The notes under the pieces were generated by a model that worked only from the letters and a program-made list of their open reading frames with translations, was not told the DNA's origin and ran no database searches. A program made the position numbers and the translations under genes. From Bacteroidota bacterium (GTDB lineage Bacteria > Bacteroidota > Bacteroidia > Chitinophagales > Saprospiraceae), in contig JAKQLF010000177.1 of NCBI GenBank assembly GCA_029567325.1, positions 29,981 to 93,980 of the forward strand: a stretch of DNA of 64,000 bases. Direction: 5' to 3'. Below are positions 17,113-27,300 of the stretch, piece after piece. Numbering within the stretch: the first letter of the stretch is position 1; each line of letters opens with the position of its first letter.

Positions 17113-17326
17113 TTTGTTAATGGTAAGGATAAATACTATTTGTCTAAAAGGACTATTTTAGATTGGCTGATATGCTGAGGATGCTTTCTTTTGGGCAAAT
17201 TTTTTATAACACTGGACTATTATTAATTCAATATTTTACATTTTACTAAGCGAAGACTTTCATCATCCCTATTCAATTTCAATAACTTGATAAAATGTTA
17301 AGTATATTTGTAAAAATGTCTGAGAC

Positions 17327-17863
17327 ATGATCGCACATAAATACCTTCCATCATACACTTACGAAGACTACTTACATTGGGAAGGTAGATGGGAATTGAT
17401 TGATGGTATCCCATTTGCCATGAGTCCTATGCCTAGTCCTTCACATCAAAAAATTTCTGGAAATTTACATTATACTTTTTTGAATGTATTAAAAAATAAA
17501 AATACATGTAGGTGTGATGTTTATCAACCCATAGACCTTAAGATATCCGAGCAAACCATTGTAAATCCTGATTTGCTCATTGTTTGTAAGCCCATTATAA
17601 AACAATTTTTGGATTTCCCTCCTGAATTGGTTGTCGAAATTCTTTCCCCTTCAACTGCTGTCAAAGATCGCACTACAAAATATGACTTGTATGAAGCATT
17701 CAAAATCAAATACTACCTCATCATAGACATAGACAAAAACCTTATACAAACTTTTGAATTGAGTGCCGACGGAAAATATGAAATGCGACCCAGCTCTAAT
17801 CAAACTTTTGAATTTAATGAGGGCTGCAAAATAGAGGTTGATTTGAGTGGTATCTTTGGTTGA
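17327..17863 (+). CDS. Uma2 family (DUF820) PD-(D/E)xK nuclease-like protein
   Basis: 178 residues. Family features: N-terminal YTYEDYLHWEGRWELIDGIPFAMSP, the histidine in PSPSHQKISGNL, and the nuclease core with Asp82 in VNPDLLIV, Glu104 in LVVEILSPST and Lys118 in DRTTKYDLYEAF, then KYYLIID. These proteins have a restriction-endonuclease-like fold; their biological role is not settled and no methylase partner is nearby. It stands alone between the divergent porP unit and mnmG. Confidence 0.87.
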   Translation: MIAHKYLPSYTYEDYLHWEGRWELIDGIPFAMSPMPSPSHQKISGNLHYTFLNVLKNKNTCRCDVYQPIDLKISEQTIVNPDLLIVCKPIIKQFLDFPPELVVEILSPSTAVKDRTTKYDLYEAFKIKYYLIIDIDKNLIQTFELSADGKYEMRPSSNQTFEFNEGCKIEVDLSGIFG

Positions 17864-17940
17864 AAGATTCATTATCCATATTAATCAAGAAGTAAATAAA
17901 CATTAAGTATTTCTTAGGCACCTTGCAAATAAATATTGCT

Positions 17941-17948
17941 TAATTTTG
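17941..17948 (+). promoter_or_regulatory. Candidate -7 box just before mnmG
   Basis: TAATTTTG (TAnnTTTG) ends only 7 bp before the mnmG ATG at 17956. If used, the transcript would be leaderless or nearly so. The -33 region is weak. Confidence 0.45.
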
Positions 17949-17955
17949 CGCCACG

Positions 17956-19821
17956 ATGTTTCCAGAATATGATGTAATAGTGGTCGGAGCTGGCCACGCC
18001 GGTTGTGAAGCAGCAGTAGCAGCGGCAAATATGGGCTCTAAAGTGCTTTTAGCAACTATGAATATGCAGACCATCGCACAGATGTCATGCAATCCTGCTA
18101 TGGGCGGAGTAGCTAAGGGACAAATTGTCCGTGAAATTGATGCTTTGGGCGGATATAGTGGTATTGTCACTGATCACTCTTTGGTTCAATTCAGGATGCT
18201 CAACTTGAGCAAAGGCCCTGCTATGTGGAGTCCTCGTGCACAAAGTGACCGCATGCTTTTTGCTTCTAAGTGGAGGGAAATGTTGGAAGCTCATGAAAAT
18301 ATAGACTTTTGGCAGGAAATGATCAAAGGTTTGATTGTAAAAGACGGTGTATGTAAAGGCGTCATCACAGGACTTGGTTTAGAAATTAAATCAAAGGCGG
18401 TGGTCTTGACCAATGGTACTTTCCTCAATGGTATCATCCACATCGGGGAGAAACAACTCGGTGGAGGACGTGCGGGTGAAAAAGCTGCAACTGGCATAAC
18501 CGAACAACTTGTAGAGCTGGGTTTTGAAGCTGGTCGAATGAAGACTGGTACTCCTCCAAGAATTGATGGACGCTCACTCAATTATGATCGGATGGAAGAA
18601 CAGAAAGGGGATGAAATTCCAGGTAAGTTCTCTTATACCGATACGCCCAAAGTTACCAAACAATTGTCTTGTTATATAACTCATACCCATCAGGCTGTGC
18701 ACGATATGTTGCGCACCGGTTTTGACCAATCTCCAATGTTTAATGGAAGAATAAGAGGCTTAGGGCCTCGTTATTGTCCAAGCATTGAAGACAAGATTGA
18801 TCGATTCTCGGACAAAGATGGGCATCAACTTTTTGTTGAACCTGAAGGTTGGAATACCTGCGAGATCTATGTGAATGGTTTTTCATCTTCCCTACCAGAA
18901 GACGTACAGTACAAGGCTTTGAGGTTGGTTCCTGGTTTTGAAGACATGAAAATGTTCCGTCCTGGCTATGCCATAGAGTATGATTATTTCCCCCCTACTC
19001 AACTGAAATTAAACTTAGAGACACATCTGGTAAAACATTTATTCTTCGCTGGCCAAATTAATGGAACTACCGGTTATGAAGAGGCTGGCAGTCAGGGCTT
19101 GATGGCTGGTATAAATGCTCACTTGTCTATAAATGATCTCCCACCTTTCATACTCAAACGATCTGAGGCTTATATTGGAGTTTTAATTGATGACTTAGTC
19201 AATAAGGGTACCAAAGAACCGTATAGAATGTTTACCTCTAGAGCAGAATATAGGATTTTACTGAGACAAGACAACTCTGACATCAGACTTACTCCACTTG
19301 CCAACGCAATTGGTATGAAGTATTTAGATGAGCGCATGGATGCAGTAAAAATTAAGGAAGAGAGCATTTCAAAAGTGATCAAATACTTTGAACAAACTAG
19401 CGTTGAACCTGATTTAATAAATCCTTTCCTAGCATCTATACAATCCGCTCCATTGCGTCAAAAAATGAAAGCGATTACTGTCCTTTCCAGGCCAGATGTG
19501 GGCATCTCTGCAATGAGAGCTGCACTGCCTATTTTTGATGCTGAATTAAGTCAGCATTCTGAAGAAAGTCTTGTTTCTGCCGAAATCGCTATGAAATATG
19601 CAGGTTATATTGAAAAAGAACAAGAAATGGTAGATAAAATTGAAAGACTTGAGTCAGTAAAACTCAAAGAAGGTATCAATTACCATGGTTTAGTTTCGCT
19701 TTCAGCTGAAGCAAAAGAAAAATTGTCTAAAATGAAGCCACAGACTATCGGCCAGGCTAGCAGAATTTCTGGAATTACTCCTTCAGATATCTCTGTATTA
19801 CTCGTGCATGTCGGTAGATAA
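17956..19821 (+). CDS. mnmG: tRNA uridine-5-carboxymethylaminomethyl modification enzyme MnmG (GidA)
   Basis: 621 residues, full length. The FAD dinucleotide fold starts at once with DVIVVGAGHAGCEAA. Family signatures present: MSCNPAMGGVAKGQIVREIDALGG, GTFLNGIIHIGEKQLGGGRAGE, MKTGTPPRIDG, RYCPSIEDKI and GQINGTTGYEEAGSQGLMAGINA. With MnmE it modifies U34 of certain tRNAs in the cytoplasm. It is monocistronic here and converges with the GNAT gene, the two stop codons separated by a single base. Confidence 0.97.
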   Translation: MFPEYDVIVVGAGHAGCEAAVAAANMGSKVLLATMNMQTIAQMSCNPAMGGVAKGQIVREIDALGGYSGIVTDHSLVQFRMLNLSKGPAMWSPRAQSDRMLFASKWREMLEAHENIDFWQEMIKGLIVKDGVCKGVITGLGLEIKSKAVVLTNGTFLNGIIHIGEKQLGGGRAGEKAATGITEQLVELGFEAGRMKTGTPPRIDGRSLNYDRMEEQKGDEIPGKFSYTDTPKVTKQLSCYITHTHQAVHDMLRTGFDQSPMFNGRIRGLGPRYCPSIEDKIDRFSDKDGHQLFVEPEGWNTCEIYVNGFSSSLPEDVQYKALRLVPGFEDMKMFRPGYAIEYDYFPPTQLKLNLETHLVKHLFFAGQINGTTGYEEAGSQGLMAGINAHLSINDLPPFILKRSEAYIGVLIDDLVNKGTKEPYRMFTSRAEYRILLRQDNSDIRLTPLANAIGMKYLDERMDAVKIKEESISKVIKYFEQTSVEPDLINPFLASIQSAPLRQKMKAITVLSRPDVGISAMRAALPIFDAELSQHSEESLVSAEIAMKYAGYIEKEQEMVDKIERLESVKLKEGINYHGLVSLSAEAKEKLSKMKPQTIGQASRISGITPSDISVLLVHVGR

Positions 19822-19822
19822 A

Positions 19823-20332
19823 TCAGAGATATATTCTATATTGAGCTAGTAGGCTTCCATCATCAAACAAGCTGTCTTTTTCATAATGAAATTCCAGCTT
19901 TTTCAATAAATTGACTGAAGCTTTGTTATCAGCTTGTAAAACGGCAATGAGTGTGGTCAAATTAAATTTCGTTTTGGCCAATATCAAAACTTCTTTACAG
20001 GCTTCAAAGGCGTATCCTTTACCAAAATAATCAGCAAGCAAGGCATATCCCAAATCTACATCCTCTAAAAATGGCCTTTTTACAATACCGCACAAACCTA
20101 TAGGCTTTTGAGAGACTTTTTCAATCAATATCCAAAATCCGAAACCAATGAGTTTATAGCTCTCCATGTATCTTTCTTGAATATACTTTTGTGCATCAGG
20201 TACCGATTTTACATTTCTTTCCCCAATATACTTAAGCCAACCTTCGCTATTCAATAAATCAACCATAAAAGAGGCATCTTCCAAATTTGCTTCTCGTATG
20301 AGCAGCCTACCAGTTTCGCTGATGATATTCAT
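19823..20332 (-). CDS. GNAT family N-acetyltransferase, RimJ/RimL type
   Basis: 169 residues from the ATG at 20332; a TTG five codons upstream is possible but less likely because the family begins at ISETGRLLIRE. The typical pattern follows: DASFMVDLLNSEGWLKYIGER, PIGLCGIV, DVDLGYALLADYFGKGYAFEACKEVL (acetyl-CoA loop) and LIAVLQADNKASVNLLKKLEF. It should transfer acetyl from acetyl-CoA to an amine, perhaps a protein N terminus; the substrate is unknown. It follows the r-protein cluster but a terminator separates them. Confidence 0.85.
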   Translation of the reverse strand: MNIISETGRLLIREANLEDASFMVDLLNSEGWLKYIGERNVKSVPDAQKYIQERYMESYKLIGFGFWILIEKVSQKPIGLCGIVKRPFLEDVDLGYALLADYFGKGYAFEACKEVLILAKTKFNLTTLIAVLQADNKASVNLLKKLEFHYEKDSLFDDGSLLAQYRIYL

Positions 20333-20358
20333 AATTCCGAATTCCAAAAAATTAAAAA

Positions 20359-20391
20359 AGCCTTGATTTCTTTTTACAAGATATCAAGGCT
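20359..20391 (-). terminator. Terminator of the ribosomal protein cluster
   Basis: AGCCTTGAT (20359-20367) pairs with ATCAAGGCT (20383-20391). On the minus strand the stem is followed by TTTTTT, 30 bp after the rplQ stop. Confidence 0.88.
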
Positions 20392-20419
20392 ACATTATTA
20401 TACTCTACTTATACTTCAG

Positions 20420-20932
20420 TTATTCTTCTTCCTCAGCTGCTGATTCTGTTGCAACAACTGTTCCTGCTGTGGCAGCTGCTGCTACAGCTCCTGCTGCCGC
20501 ACCACCTTTACCTCTTTTTCTTCTTCTACTCTTAGATGCTGTTTCAGTAACACCACCTTTTGGAGCGTAAACTTCATTATAATCTACTAGCTCAATCATT
20601 GCTGTTTCAGCAGCATCACCAAATCTAGTTCCTGTTTTGATGATTCTCAGATATCCTCCTGGTCTGTCAGCAATCTTTGGACCAATTGTATCAAACAATT
20701 CAGTAACCGCTTCCTTGTTCATCAACATAGAGAAAACTATCCTACGACTGTGCTGAGCATTGTCTTTAGATTTTGTCAAAATTGGCTCCAAAAACAATCT
20801 GAGTGCTTTTGCTTTAGCCAAAGTTGTATTGATTCTTTTGTGCGTAATCAACGCAATCGAAAGGTTTCTAAGCAATGCTGCTCTATGACCTTTTTGTCTA
20901 CCTAAGTGGTTAAACTTTTTTCCGTGTCTCAT
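20420..20932 (-). CDS. rplQ: Large ribosomal subunit protein bL17
   Basis: 170 residues. The bL17 core is clear ([58 protein letters not shown]). After about residue 128 comes a basic and then Ala-rich, acidic-ended tail (RRRKRGKGG, then [19 protein letters not shown]) that bL17 of E. coli lacks; long tails are common in Bacteroidota. Last gene of the cluster, 117 bp after rpoA, a wider gap than usual. Confidence 0.96.
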   Translation of the reverse strand: MRHGKKFNHLGRQKGHRAALLRNLSIALITHKRINTTLAKAKALRLFLEPILTKSKDNAQHSRRIVFSMLMNKEAVTELFDTIGPKIADRPGGYLRIIKTGTRFGDAAETAMIELVDYNEVYAPKGGVTETASKSRRRKRGKGGAAAGAVAAAATAGTVVATESAAEEEE

Positions 20933-21049
20933 TTGACTTTAAAAAATATGTTTCACGCAAGCGGAAAAGGACTACGACCTCAGCCCTATATTTTCCGACC
21001 GGTTAAAACGATTAATGATAAATCCTATCGAGGTCGAGTGATTTGTTTT

Positions 21050-22048
21050 TTATTCTTCGTCAAGCTTGTATTTAGAAAGATCCATTCCAAAAGTCAACCC
21101 TTTATTGACTAATAGTTCTTCAATTTCTACAAGTGATTTTTTACCAAAGTTTCTGAATTTCAATAACTCATGAGTATCAAATTTTACCAATTCGCCCAAA
21201 GTATTGATTTTAGCAGCTTTCAAACAGTTGTAAGCTCTTACCGATAAGTCCAAATCCTCAAGAGAGGTTTTGAGTAACTTTCTCATATGTAAGATATGCT
21301 CATCTACTACATTTTCTTCTCTGCTTGTTGAATCATTGAATGTGATATTTTCATCAGTAATCAACATCAAATGCTGAATCAAGATCCTTGAAGCCTCTTT
21401 GATAGCCTCTTCTGGATGGATAGTTCCATCAGTTTTGATATCAATTGAAAGTTTCTCGTAGTCAGTTCTCTGTTCTACTCTTGTACTTTCTACTTTATAA
21501 GCAACCTTCTTGATTGGTGTATAGATTGCATCAATTGGAATAACGCCAATTGGAGCATCTTTAGGAAGATTTTCATCAGCTGGAACATAACCTCTACCTT
21601 TAGTAACGGTTAATTCAAGTTCCAAACCTACAGAAGCATCCAAAGAGCAAATATGTAAATCAGGATTCATTACCTTAAACATATTGTTATATGTTTCAAT
21701 ATCGCCGGCAACAAATTCAGATTTTCCTGAAATAGTTAGATAAATTTTATCTTCTCCACCTTCGTGATCAGTCAACAAAGGCTTTAATCTTACTTGTTTA
21801 AGATTCAAAATTATATCAACAACATCTTCTACAACACCTTTGATTGTAGCAAACTCATGATCAACACCACCAATACGTACAGCTGATATAGCATAACCTT
21901 CAAGTGATGATAATAAAATTCTTCTTAACGAGTTTCCAATAGTCTGCCCAAATCCTGGTTCCAATGGTTTGAATTCGAATAATCCTTCGAAGTCATCTGC
22001 CTTTTGTAACCTAATTTTATCGGGCTTTATGAAGTTGAGTAGCGCCAT
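21050..22048 (-). CDS. rpoA: DNA-directed RNA polymerase subunit alpha
   Basis: 332 residues with both domains: an N-terminal assembly domain ([37 protein letters not shown]) and a C-terminal helix-hairpin-helix domain ([41 protein letters not shown]) joined by an acidic linker. Part of core RNA polymerase. A hairpin with a T run separates it from rpsD upstream, so its level may be set apart from the ribosomal proteins. Confidence 0.98.
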   Translation of the reverse strand: MALLNFIKPDKIRLQKADDFEGLFEFKPLEPGFGQTIGNSLRRILLSSLEGYAISAVRIGGVDHEFATIKGVVEDVVDIILNLKQVRLKPLLTDHEGGEDKIYLTISGKSEFVAGDIETYNNMFKVMNPDLHICSLDASVGLELELTVTKGRGYVPADENLPKDAPIGVIPIDAIYTPIKKVAYKVESTRVEQRTDYEKLSIDIKTDGTIHPEEAIKEASRILIQHLMLITDENITFNDSTSREENVVDEHILHMRKLLKTSLEDLDLSVRAYNCLKAAKINTLGELVKFDTHELLKFRNFGKKSLVEIEELLVNKGLTFGMDLSKYKLDEE

Positions 22049-22083
22049 TCTACAATTTTTATTTAATATTCATTAAATGAAAA

Positions 22084-22110
22084 ACTGCTCTACACCAAGT
22101 GTAAAGCAGT
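22084..22110 (-). terminator. Attenuator-like hairpin between rpsD and rpoA
   Basis: ACTGCT-C-TACAC (22084-22095) pairs with GTGTA-A-AGCAGT (22099-22110), 11 pairs with one mismatch. On the minus strand it is followed by TTTTTC. Because rpoA and rplQ lie downstream, partial termination or mRNA end protection is more likely than full stop. Confidence 0.6.
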
Positions 22111-22115
22111 ATATA

Positions 22116-22724
22116 TTATTTAGAGTACAATTCAACGATTAATTGCTCGTTGATTTTCTCTGGAATTCTATCTCTTTCTGGATAATCGATGAAAACACCT
22201 TCCATTCTTTCGGTATTGAATTCAACCCAAGGGAATTTAACATCAGACTTCCTTTTGCTTGCAGCAACTATGAAATCATGCTCTTTTGATTTTCCTCTCA
22301 CAGAAATTTGATCACCTGGCTTCAACAAATATGAAGGTACGTTTGTCAATGTTCCATTTACTAAAACATGTTTATGAGAAACCAATTGTCTAGCACCTCT
22401 CCTAGTTGTAGCCAAACCCATTCTGTAAACAGTGTTGTCCAACCTAGACTCAAGTAATTGTAAAAGGATTTCACCTGTTACACCACTTTTTCTAGATGCT
22501 TTTTCAAACAAATTTCTAAATTGTCTTTCTAGAAGACCATATGTATATTTAGCTTTTTGTTTCTCCATAAGTTGTACCGCATAATCGGACATTTGCTTTC
22601 TCCTTTTGGTAGAACCATGTTGTCCTGGAGGGTACTTTCTTTTTTCGAACGCCTTATCATATCCGTGAATCGCTTCACCAAAAGCTCTTGCTTTTTTGGT
22701 TTTAGGCCCTGTATATCTTGCCAT
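22116..22724 (-). CDS. rpsD: Small ribosomal subunit protein uS4
   Basis: 202 residues. Begins [17 protein letters not shown], lacks the zinc cysteines (C-minus form), and contains the S4 RNA-binding domain ([31 protein letters not shown]). A primary 16S rRNA binder that starts 30S assembly. Sits between rpsK and rpoA as in the alpha operon. Confidence 0.98.
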   Translation of the reverse strand: MARYTGPKTKKARAFGEAIHGYDKAFEKRKYPPGQHGSTKRRKQMSDYAVQLMEKQKAKYTYGLLERQFRNLFEKASRKSGVTGEILLQLLESRLDNTVYRMGLATTRRGARQLVSHKHVLVNGTLTNVPSYLLKPGDQISVRGKSKEHDFIVAASKRKSDVKFPWVEFNTERMEGVFIDYPERDRIPEKINEQLIVELYSK

Positions 22725-22745
22725 TTCTCGAAATATATTTTAGTA

Positions 22746-23132
22746 TTAAACTCTTCTTTTCTTTGGAGGTCTACAACCGTTGTGAGGTATTGGAGTAACA
22801 TCTTTGATTCTTGATACTTTAATACCTACGCCATCAATTGCTCTGATTGCTGCTTCTCTTCCAGCACCAGGACCTTTAACCAATACTTCCAAAGATTTCA
22901 TACCTGCATCATATGCAACTTGAGCAGCAGATGAAGCAGCTATTTGAGCTGCATATGGTGTATTCTTCTTAGATCCTTTGAAACCAGCTCTACCCGCAGA
23001 ACCCCAAGAAATTACGTGACCTTGGTTGTTACAGATAGATATAATGATATTGTTGAAAGTCGCTTGTATATATGCAATACCATCATTAGATATCGCTACA
23101 TTACGCTTTTTTACTTTTCTTCCTTTAGCCAT
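22746..23132 (-). CDS. rpsK: Small ribosomal subunit protein uS11
   Basis: 128 residues with the uS11 core ([52 protein letters not shown]) and the conserved tail [16 protein letters not shown]. Forms the 30S platform. Seven bases lie between it and rpsM. Confidence 0.98.
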   Translation of the reverse strand: MAKGRKVKKRNVAISNDGIAYIQATFNNIIISICNNQGHVISWGSAGRAGFKGSKKNTPYAAQIAASSAAQVAYDAGMKSLEVLVKGPGAGREAAIRAIDGVGIKVSRIKDVTPIPHNGCRPPKKRRV

Positions 23133-23138
23133 TACCTA

Positions 23139-23516
23139 TTATTTAGTTGCTTTCTTCTTATTAGCTACAGTCTTCTTCTTACCTTTTCTGGTACGAGCGT
23201 TTGTTTTAGTACTTTGACCTCTTACAGGTAAACCTTTTCTGTGTCTAAGACCTCTGTAACAAACGATATCCATAAGACGCTTTATACTTAATTGCACCTC
23301 ACTTCTCAACTCTCCTTCAACTTTGAAGCTGTCTTGAATATATTTTGAGATGAATTTCACATTGTCATCTGTCCAGTTCTCAATTTTAGTGTTCTCATCA
23401 ACACCTGCAGCTTCTAAAATCTGCTTTGCTGTTGAACTTCCAACACCATAAATATAAGTAAGACCTATAACGCCTCTCTTGTTTCTTGGTAAATCTACAC
23501 CCGCGATCCTTGCCAT
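23139..23516 (-). CDS. rpsM: Small ribosomal subunit protein uS13
   Basis: 125 residues: [26 protein letters not shown], the helix-two-turn-helix region and the [21 protein letters not shown] motif, then a Lys-rich tail that contacts tRNA in the 30S head. Confidence 0.98.
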   Translation of the reverse strand: MARIAGVDLPRNKRGVIGLTYIYGVGSSTAKQILEAAGVDENTKIENWTDDNVKFISKYIQDSFKVEGELRSEVQLSIKRLMDIVCYRGLRHRKGLPVRGQSTKTNARTRKGKKKTVANKKKATK

Positions 23517-23529
23517 GGTAAACTGTTTT

Positions 23530-23646
23530 TTATCCTTGTCTTTGTTTAAACTTAGGATTCTTCTTATTAATAATATAGATCCTTCCTTTCCTCCTCACAA
23601 TCTTACAATCAGCTGATCTCTTCTTTACTGATGCCCTTACTTTCAT
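23530..23646 (-). CDS. rpmJ: Large ribosomal subunit protein bL36
   Basis: A 38-residue gene found by translating the gap between rpsM and infA: it starts [17 protein letters not shown] and ends with the stop at 23530-23532. Length and the [10 protein letters not shown] centre are those of bL36. Only one cysteine remains, so the zinc ribbon is absent (C-minus form, zinc-independent). Position between infA and rpsM is the standard one. Confidence 0.95.
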   Translation of the reverse strand: MKVRASVKKRSADCKIVRRKGRIYIINKKNPKFKQRQG

Positions 23647-23652
23647 AACTAT

Positions 23653-23871
23653 TTATTTATATCTATACGTTATTCTTCCTCTTGACAGGTCATATGGTGA
23701 CATTTCTACAGACACCTTATCTCCTGGTAATATCCTTATATAATTCAACCTCATCTTACCTGATATGGTTGCCACTATCAAATGGTCATTTTCTAAACGC
23801 ACTCTAAACATCGCATTTGACAACGCTTCTTCTATCGTTCCGTCTAGTTTAATAAGGTTCTTTTTACTCAT
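23653..23871 (-). CDS. infA: Translation initiation factor IF-1
   Basis: 72 residues, an S1/OB-fold protein with the typical text [59 protein letters not shown]. It binds the 30S A site during initiation. The 23-bp gap after map and the 6-bp gap to rpmJ support co-transcription. Confidence 0.97.
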   Translation of the reverse strand: MSKKNLIKLDGTIEEALSNAMFRVRLENDHLIVATISGKMRLNYIRILPGDKVSVEMSPYDLSRGRITYRYK

Positions 23872-23894
23872 TTTTAATTTTGGAGTGCAAATAT

Positions 23895-24704
23895 CTAAAA
23901 ATTTATTGAAATATTGTTCAAATTTTTATTATTTTTTATCTGATTTTCAATTATTTCGTGATCAGATAAGATATCTACCTTGCCTTTTCTAATAGTTACC
24001 GTATGTTCATAGTGTGCCGAAGGTTTCATGTCTCTAGTTCTGATTGTCCAGCCGTCCTTCAACTGTTGCACTTTCTGAGTTCCAAAGTTGATCATGGGTT
24101 CAATTGCAATAACTAATCCCTCTTTCAACATCAAACCATTACCTCTTTTACCGTAGTTGCAAACTTCCGGGGCTTCATGCAAACTTCTACCTATGCCGTG
24201 ACCTACCAGTTCTCTTACAACTCCCATTTTATACCTACGTTCTGCATGCATTTGCACTGCATTTCCTATATCACCTAGCCGTTTACCTACTGTTGCTTCT
24301 TCGCATGCCAGTCTCAAACATTCCTTTGTCACTTTGCAAACTTGAATAGCTTCTTCAGATGCTTCAGGAAGAATAAAAGTATATGCCGCATCTCCAAAGA
24401 AACCGTCTTTGAACACCCCACAATCTACACTCACAATATCCTTATCTGTAAACTCATCATCATTTGGAATACCGTGAACAACAACTTCATTCTTAGAAAC
24501 ACACAAAGTCGATGGAAATCCATTGTATCCCTTAAAGGCCGGAACAGCTTGATGATCTCTTATAAACTCTTCTGCTAACCTGTCAATCTTATTTGCACTA
24601 ATGCCAGCTTTCATTTCTGATCCAACCAACGCTAATGTTTCACAAACAAGAAGGCAATTTCTTCTAATTACCTCGATCTCTTCTTCTGTCTTATAATATA
24701 CCAA
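23895..24704 (-). CDS. map: Methionine aminopeptidase, type I
   Basis: 269 residues. The metal ligands of the pita-bread fold are visible: Asp in [11 protein letters not shown] and GDAAYTF, His in [12 protein letters not shown], Glu in [11 protein letters not shown] and the second Glu in HYEHTVTI; the substrate His is in VVHGIPND. It removes the initiator Met from new proteins. The start is a TTG (24704-24702) because the encoded [10 protein letters not shown] matches the usual family N terminus. It follows secY by 15 bp. Confidence 0.96.
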   Translation of the reverse strand: MVYYKTEEEIEVIRRNCLLVCETLALVGSEMKAGISANKIDRLAEEFIRDHQAVPAFKGYNGFPSTLCVSKNEVVVHGIPNDDEFTDKDIVSVDCGVFKDGFFGDAAYTFILPEASEEAIQVCKVTKECLRLACEEATVGKRLGDIGNAVQMHAERRYKMGVVRELVGHGIGRSLHEAPEVCNYGKRGNGLMLKEGLVIAIEPMINFGTQKVQQLKDGWTIRTRDMKPSAHYEHTVTIRKGKVDILSDHEIIENQIKNNKNLNNISINF

Positions 24705-24719
24705 TATGTGCTGTTTTTA

Positions 24720-26093
24720 TTAAATAGAAGCACCTATTTGCATACCTGTACCGCCTTCTGATCTTCCTTTAATCTTTCCAGCTTTTATAAGACCATCATA
24801 TTTTTTCATCAATAAATAACTCTCTATTTGTTGAAGAGTATCCAACACAACACCTACTAAGATTAGTAATGAGGTACCTCCAAAAAATATAGCAAAACCT
24901 TGACTCACTCCAAAGCCGGCAACAATAGCTGGCAATATTGCCAATAATCCTAAAAATATAGAACCCGGCAAAGTTACTCTTGTAGTTAATGAATCGATAT
25001 ATTCCTCAGTATCATCTCCAGGCTTTATACCAGGTATGAATGAATTCTGTCTTTTAAGGTGGTCTGCATACTGCTTAGGATTCACGATTAATGCTGTATA
25101 TATATATGTGAAAACTACCACTAATAAAAAGAAAATAATATTATAAGGCAATGATTGCCAATTTTGCATACTGATCAAGAAATCACTTCCCTGTCCGCCA
25201 GAACTATTCATTGACCATTGCGCCAAAGTAAGCGGTAAGAACATGATTGCCTGAGCAAAAATGATTGGCATAACACCAGAAGCATTTACCTTCAAAGGAA
25301 TGTAATCTCTTGCGCCGCTCATAGGAACATCTGCGCTAGATCTGCCTACCATTCTATTAGCAAATTGAATTGGAATTCTTCTTACTCCTTGGATAACTAA
25401 AATTGCTGCAAGAATAACAAAGAACCATAAGACCAATTCCAAAATCAAAATCAAACTACTTGATTTGATTTGACCTTGTACTTCAGCCACGAATGACCTC
25501 GGAAGCGTGGCAATAATACCAATCATGATTAATAATGAAATACCGTTTCCAATACCTCTGTCAGTAATTTTTTCACCCAACCACATAGCAAAAATTGATC
25601 CTGCTGAAAGAATGATAGAATTACCAAGGAAAAATACAGGCTTACTCACCGTTGGATCAATAGCATTTTGATTTGCCAATAAAGCCAAATACGCACTACC
25701 TTGAACTAAAGTAATGGCAACTGTAAGAAATCTAGTATATTGATTTAATTTTTTACGACCACTTTCACCTTCCTTCTGCTGTAGCTTTTGAAAATAAGGC
25801 ACTGCAAAACCCAACAATTGAATGATGATCGAAGCTGTGATGTATGGCATAATACCTAATGCAAAAATAGAACCTTGATTGAAGGCTCCACCAGAAAAAG
25901 TATTAATCAAATTTAACAAATCCGTAGCTCCTCTATTATCAGCAGCTGTGGCCAAAGCATCGGCGTTAACTCCCGGTAATAATACATGGGTTCCGAATCT
26001 ATAAACCACAAGGATTATAACAGTAAAAAGGATCTTATCTCTAAGCTCCTTTATACTCCAAATATTTTTAAAAGTCTCTATGAATTTGTTCAT
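24720..26093 (-). CDS. secY: Protein translocase subunit SecY
   Basis: 457 residues with ten hydrophobic helices. Family text includes GTHVLLPGVNA near helix 1, the plug region with SGGAFNQGSIFALGIMPYITASII, GIGNGISLLIMIGI, and VNASGVMPIIFAQAI. The central pore of the Sec translocon in the inner membrane. In the usual place after rplO of the spc operon. Confidence 0.98.
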   Translation of the reverse strand: MNKFIETFKNIWSIKELRDKILFTVIILVVYRFGTHVLLPGVNADALATAADNRGATDLLNLINTFSGGAFNQGSIFALGIMPYITASIIIQLLGFAVPYFQKLQQKEGESGRKKLNQYTRFLTVAITLVQGSAYLALLANQNAIDPTVSKPVFFLGNSIILSAGSIFAMWLGEKITDRGIGNGISLLIMIGIIATLPRSFVAEVQGQIKSSSLILILELVLWFFVILAAILVIQGVRRIPIQFANRMVGRSSADVPMSGARDYIPLKVNASGVMPIIFAQAIMFLPLTLAQWSMNSSGGQGSDFLISMQNWQSLPYNIIFFLLVVVFTYIYTALIVNPKQYADHLKRQNSFIPGIKPGDDTEEYIDSLTTRVTLPGSIFLGLLAILPAIVAGFGVSQGFAIFFGGTSLLILVGVVLDTLQQIESYLLMKKYDGLIKAGKIKGRSEGGTGMQIGASI

Positions 26094-26107
26094 TTCTAAT
26101 CAGAATT

Positions 26108-26554
26108 TTACTTTGATGCAACACTACCACCCGCAGCTTGAATCTTTTCTGCTGCACTAGCAGAAACTTTATCAAAACTCAATGTTAGTTTACTTGTAAC
26201 ATCACCGTTTCCAAGAATCTTAACTTTATCGTTGCTGCCTACTACATTAAGAGCAACAAGTTGAGCGTGGTCAAATGTAGATACTCCATGTTTCTCTGCT
26301 AATTCTTGCAATCTTGCAACATTCACAGCTACATAAACCTTCCTATTTACATTTTTAAAACCTACTTTAGGCAAACGCATTTGAAGTGGCATTTGACCTC
26401 CTTCATGGCCTCTCTTGCTCTTATAACCAGATCTTGACTTTGCTCCTTTATGACCTCTAGTTGAAGTACCACCATGACCAGAACCCTGGCCTCTAGCTAT
26501 CCTTTTAGTACTTTTAGTTGCACCGTATGCGGGTCTTAGTGAATTTAATTCCAT
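26108..26554 (-). CDS. rplO: Large ribosomal subunit protein uL15
   Basis: 148 residues: MELNSLRPAYGATKSTKRIARGQGSGHGG with the Gly/Arg-rich N-terminal extension that enters 23S rRNA (RGHKGAKSRSGYKSKRGHEGGQMP), then the uL15 globular part. Between rpmD and secY. Confidence 0.97.
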   Translation of the reverse strand: MELNSLRPAYGATKSTKRIARGQGSGHGGTSTRGHKGAKSRSGYKSKRGHEGGQMPLQMRLPKVGFKNVNRKVYVAVNVARLQELAEKHGVSTFDHAQLVALNVVGSNDKVKILGNGDVTSKLTLSFDKVSASAAEKIQAAGGSVASK

Positions 26555-26575
26555 AATGATTACTTCTTTAAAAAA

Positions 26576-26755
26576 TTAAGCATTTTCTACAGACACCAGG
26601 TGTCCAACTTTCGCTACCATACCCAAAATCTGAGGAGTAGCTTCTTTTTCAACTGTTTGGTTGATTTTTCTAAGTCCTAAAGCTTTGATAGTATCCTTTT
26701 GTCTTTTAGGTCTATCAATTATGCTTTTTACTTGTGTTATTTTTATCTTTCCCAT
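26576..26755 (-). CDS. rpmD: Large ribosomal subunit protein uL30
   Basis: 59 residues from the ATG at 26755 ([20 protein letters not shown]). A longer in-frame start exists 23 codons upstream but would overlap rpsE and lacks similarity to uL30, so it is rejected. The core [21 protein letters not shown] is typical. Confidence 0.96.
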   Translation of the reverse strand: MGKIKITQVKSIIDRPKRQKDTIKALGLRKINQTVEKEATPQILGMVAKVGHLVSVENA

Positions 26756-26765
26756 GTCAAACAAA

Positions 26766-27281
26766 TTATCCTTCGTAAACTTTTTCGAGAGAAATTCCTC
26801 TGGTTTTAGCAACTTCGTGAGCATTTCTCATTTTAGAAAGTGCATCTATAGTAGCTTTTACAACATTGTGTGGATTTGAAGATCCCTGACTTTTAGCAAG
26901 TACATTATGTACACCTGCGATTTCCAAAACAGCTCTCATGGCTCCACCAGCAATAACACCAGTACCGTCAGCTGCAGGCTTAATAAGCACTTTACCCGCG
27001 CCATATTTTCCCTTTTGCTCATGTGGTATTGTACCTTTATTAATTGGAACCTTCACAAGATTCTTTTTAGCGTCATCAACAGCTTTTGCGATTGATTCAG
27101 ATACATCTCTTGCCTTACCAAGACCATATCCTACTACGCCATTGCCATCACCCACTACAACTAAAGCAGAAAAACTAAAAGTTCTACCTCCCTTTGTTAC
27201 CTTAGCAACACGAGCAAGATTTACCAACTTTTCTTTTAATTCCGCATCAGCAGGTTTTACCCTCTTCAAATTGTCTGCCAT
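26766..27281 (-). CDS. rpsE: Small ribosomal subunit protein uS5
   Basis: 171 residues. The dsRNA-binding-like S5 motif ([34 protein letters not shown]) and the C-terminal domain ([31 protein letters not shown]) are complete. Part of the 30S accuracy centre. Confidence 0.98.
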   Translation of the reverse strand: MADNLKRVKPADAELKEKLVNLARVAKVTKGGRTFSFSALVVVGDGNGVVGYGLGKARDVSESIAKAVDDAKKNLVKVPINKGTIPHEQKGKYGAGKVLIKPAADGTGVIAGGAMRAVLEIAGVHNVLAKSQGSSNPHNVVKATIDALSKMRNAHEVAKTRGISLEKVYEG

Positions 27282-27300
27282 TTGAATTATCTCTTATTTG

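Noticed and set aside
17327..17863. Restriction-modification or defence system around the Uma2-type protein
   Set aside because: No methylase, helicase or other defence gene lies next to it; it is a lone gene between housekeeping and secretion genes.
20933..21049. Ribosomal protein leader or autoregulatory RNA in the rpoA-rplQ gap
   Set aside because: Only a 7-bp long-range dyad (CGACCTC/GAGGTCG) is seen, too weak to claim.
26576..26824. Longer uL30 reading frame of 82 residues
   Set aside because: The first 23 residues are a shadow of rpsE; the family N terminus MGKIKITQ starts at 26755.
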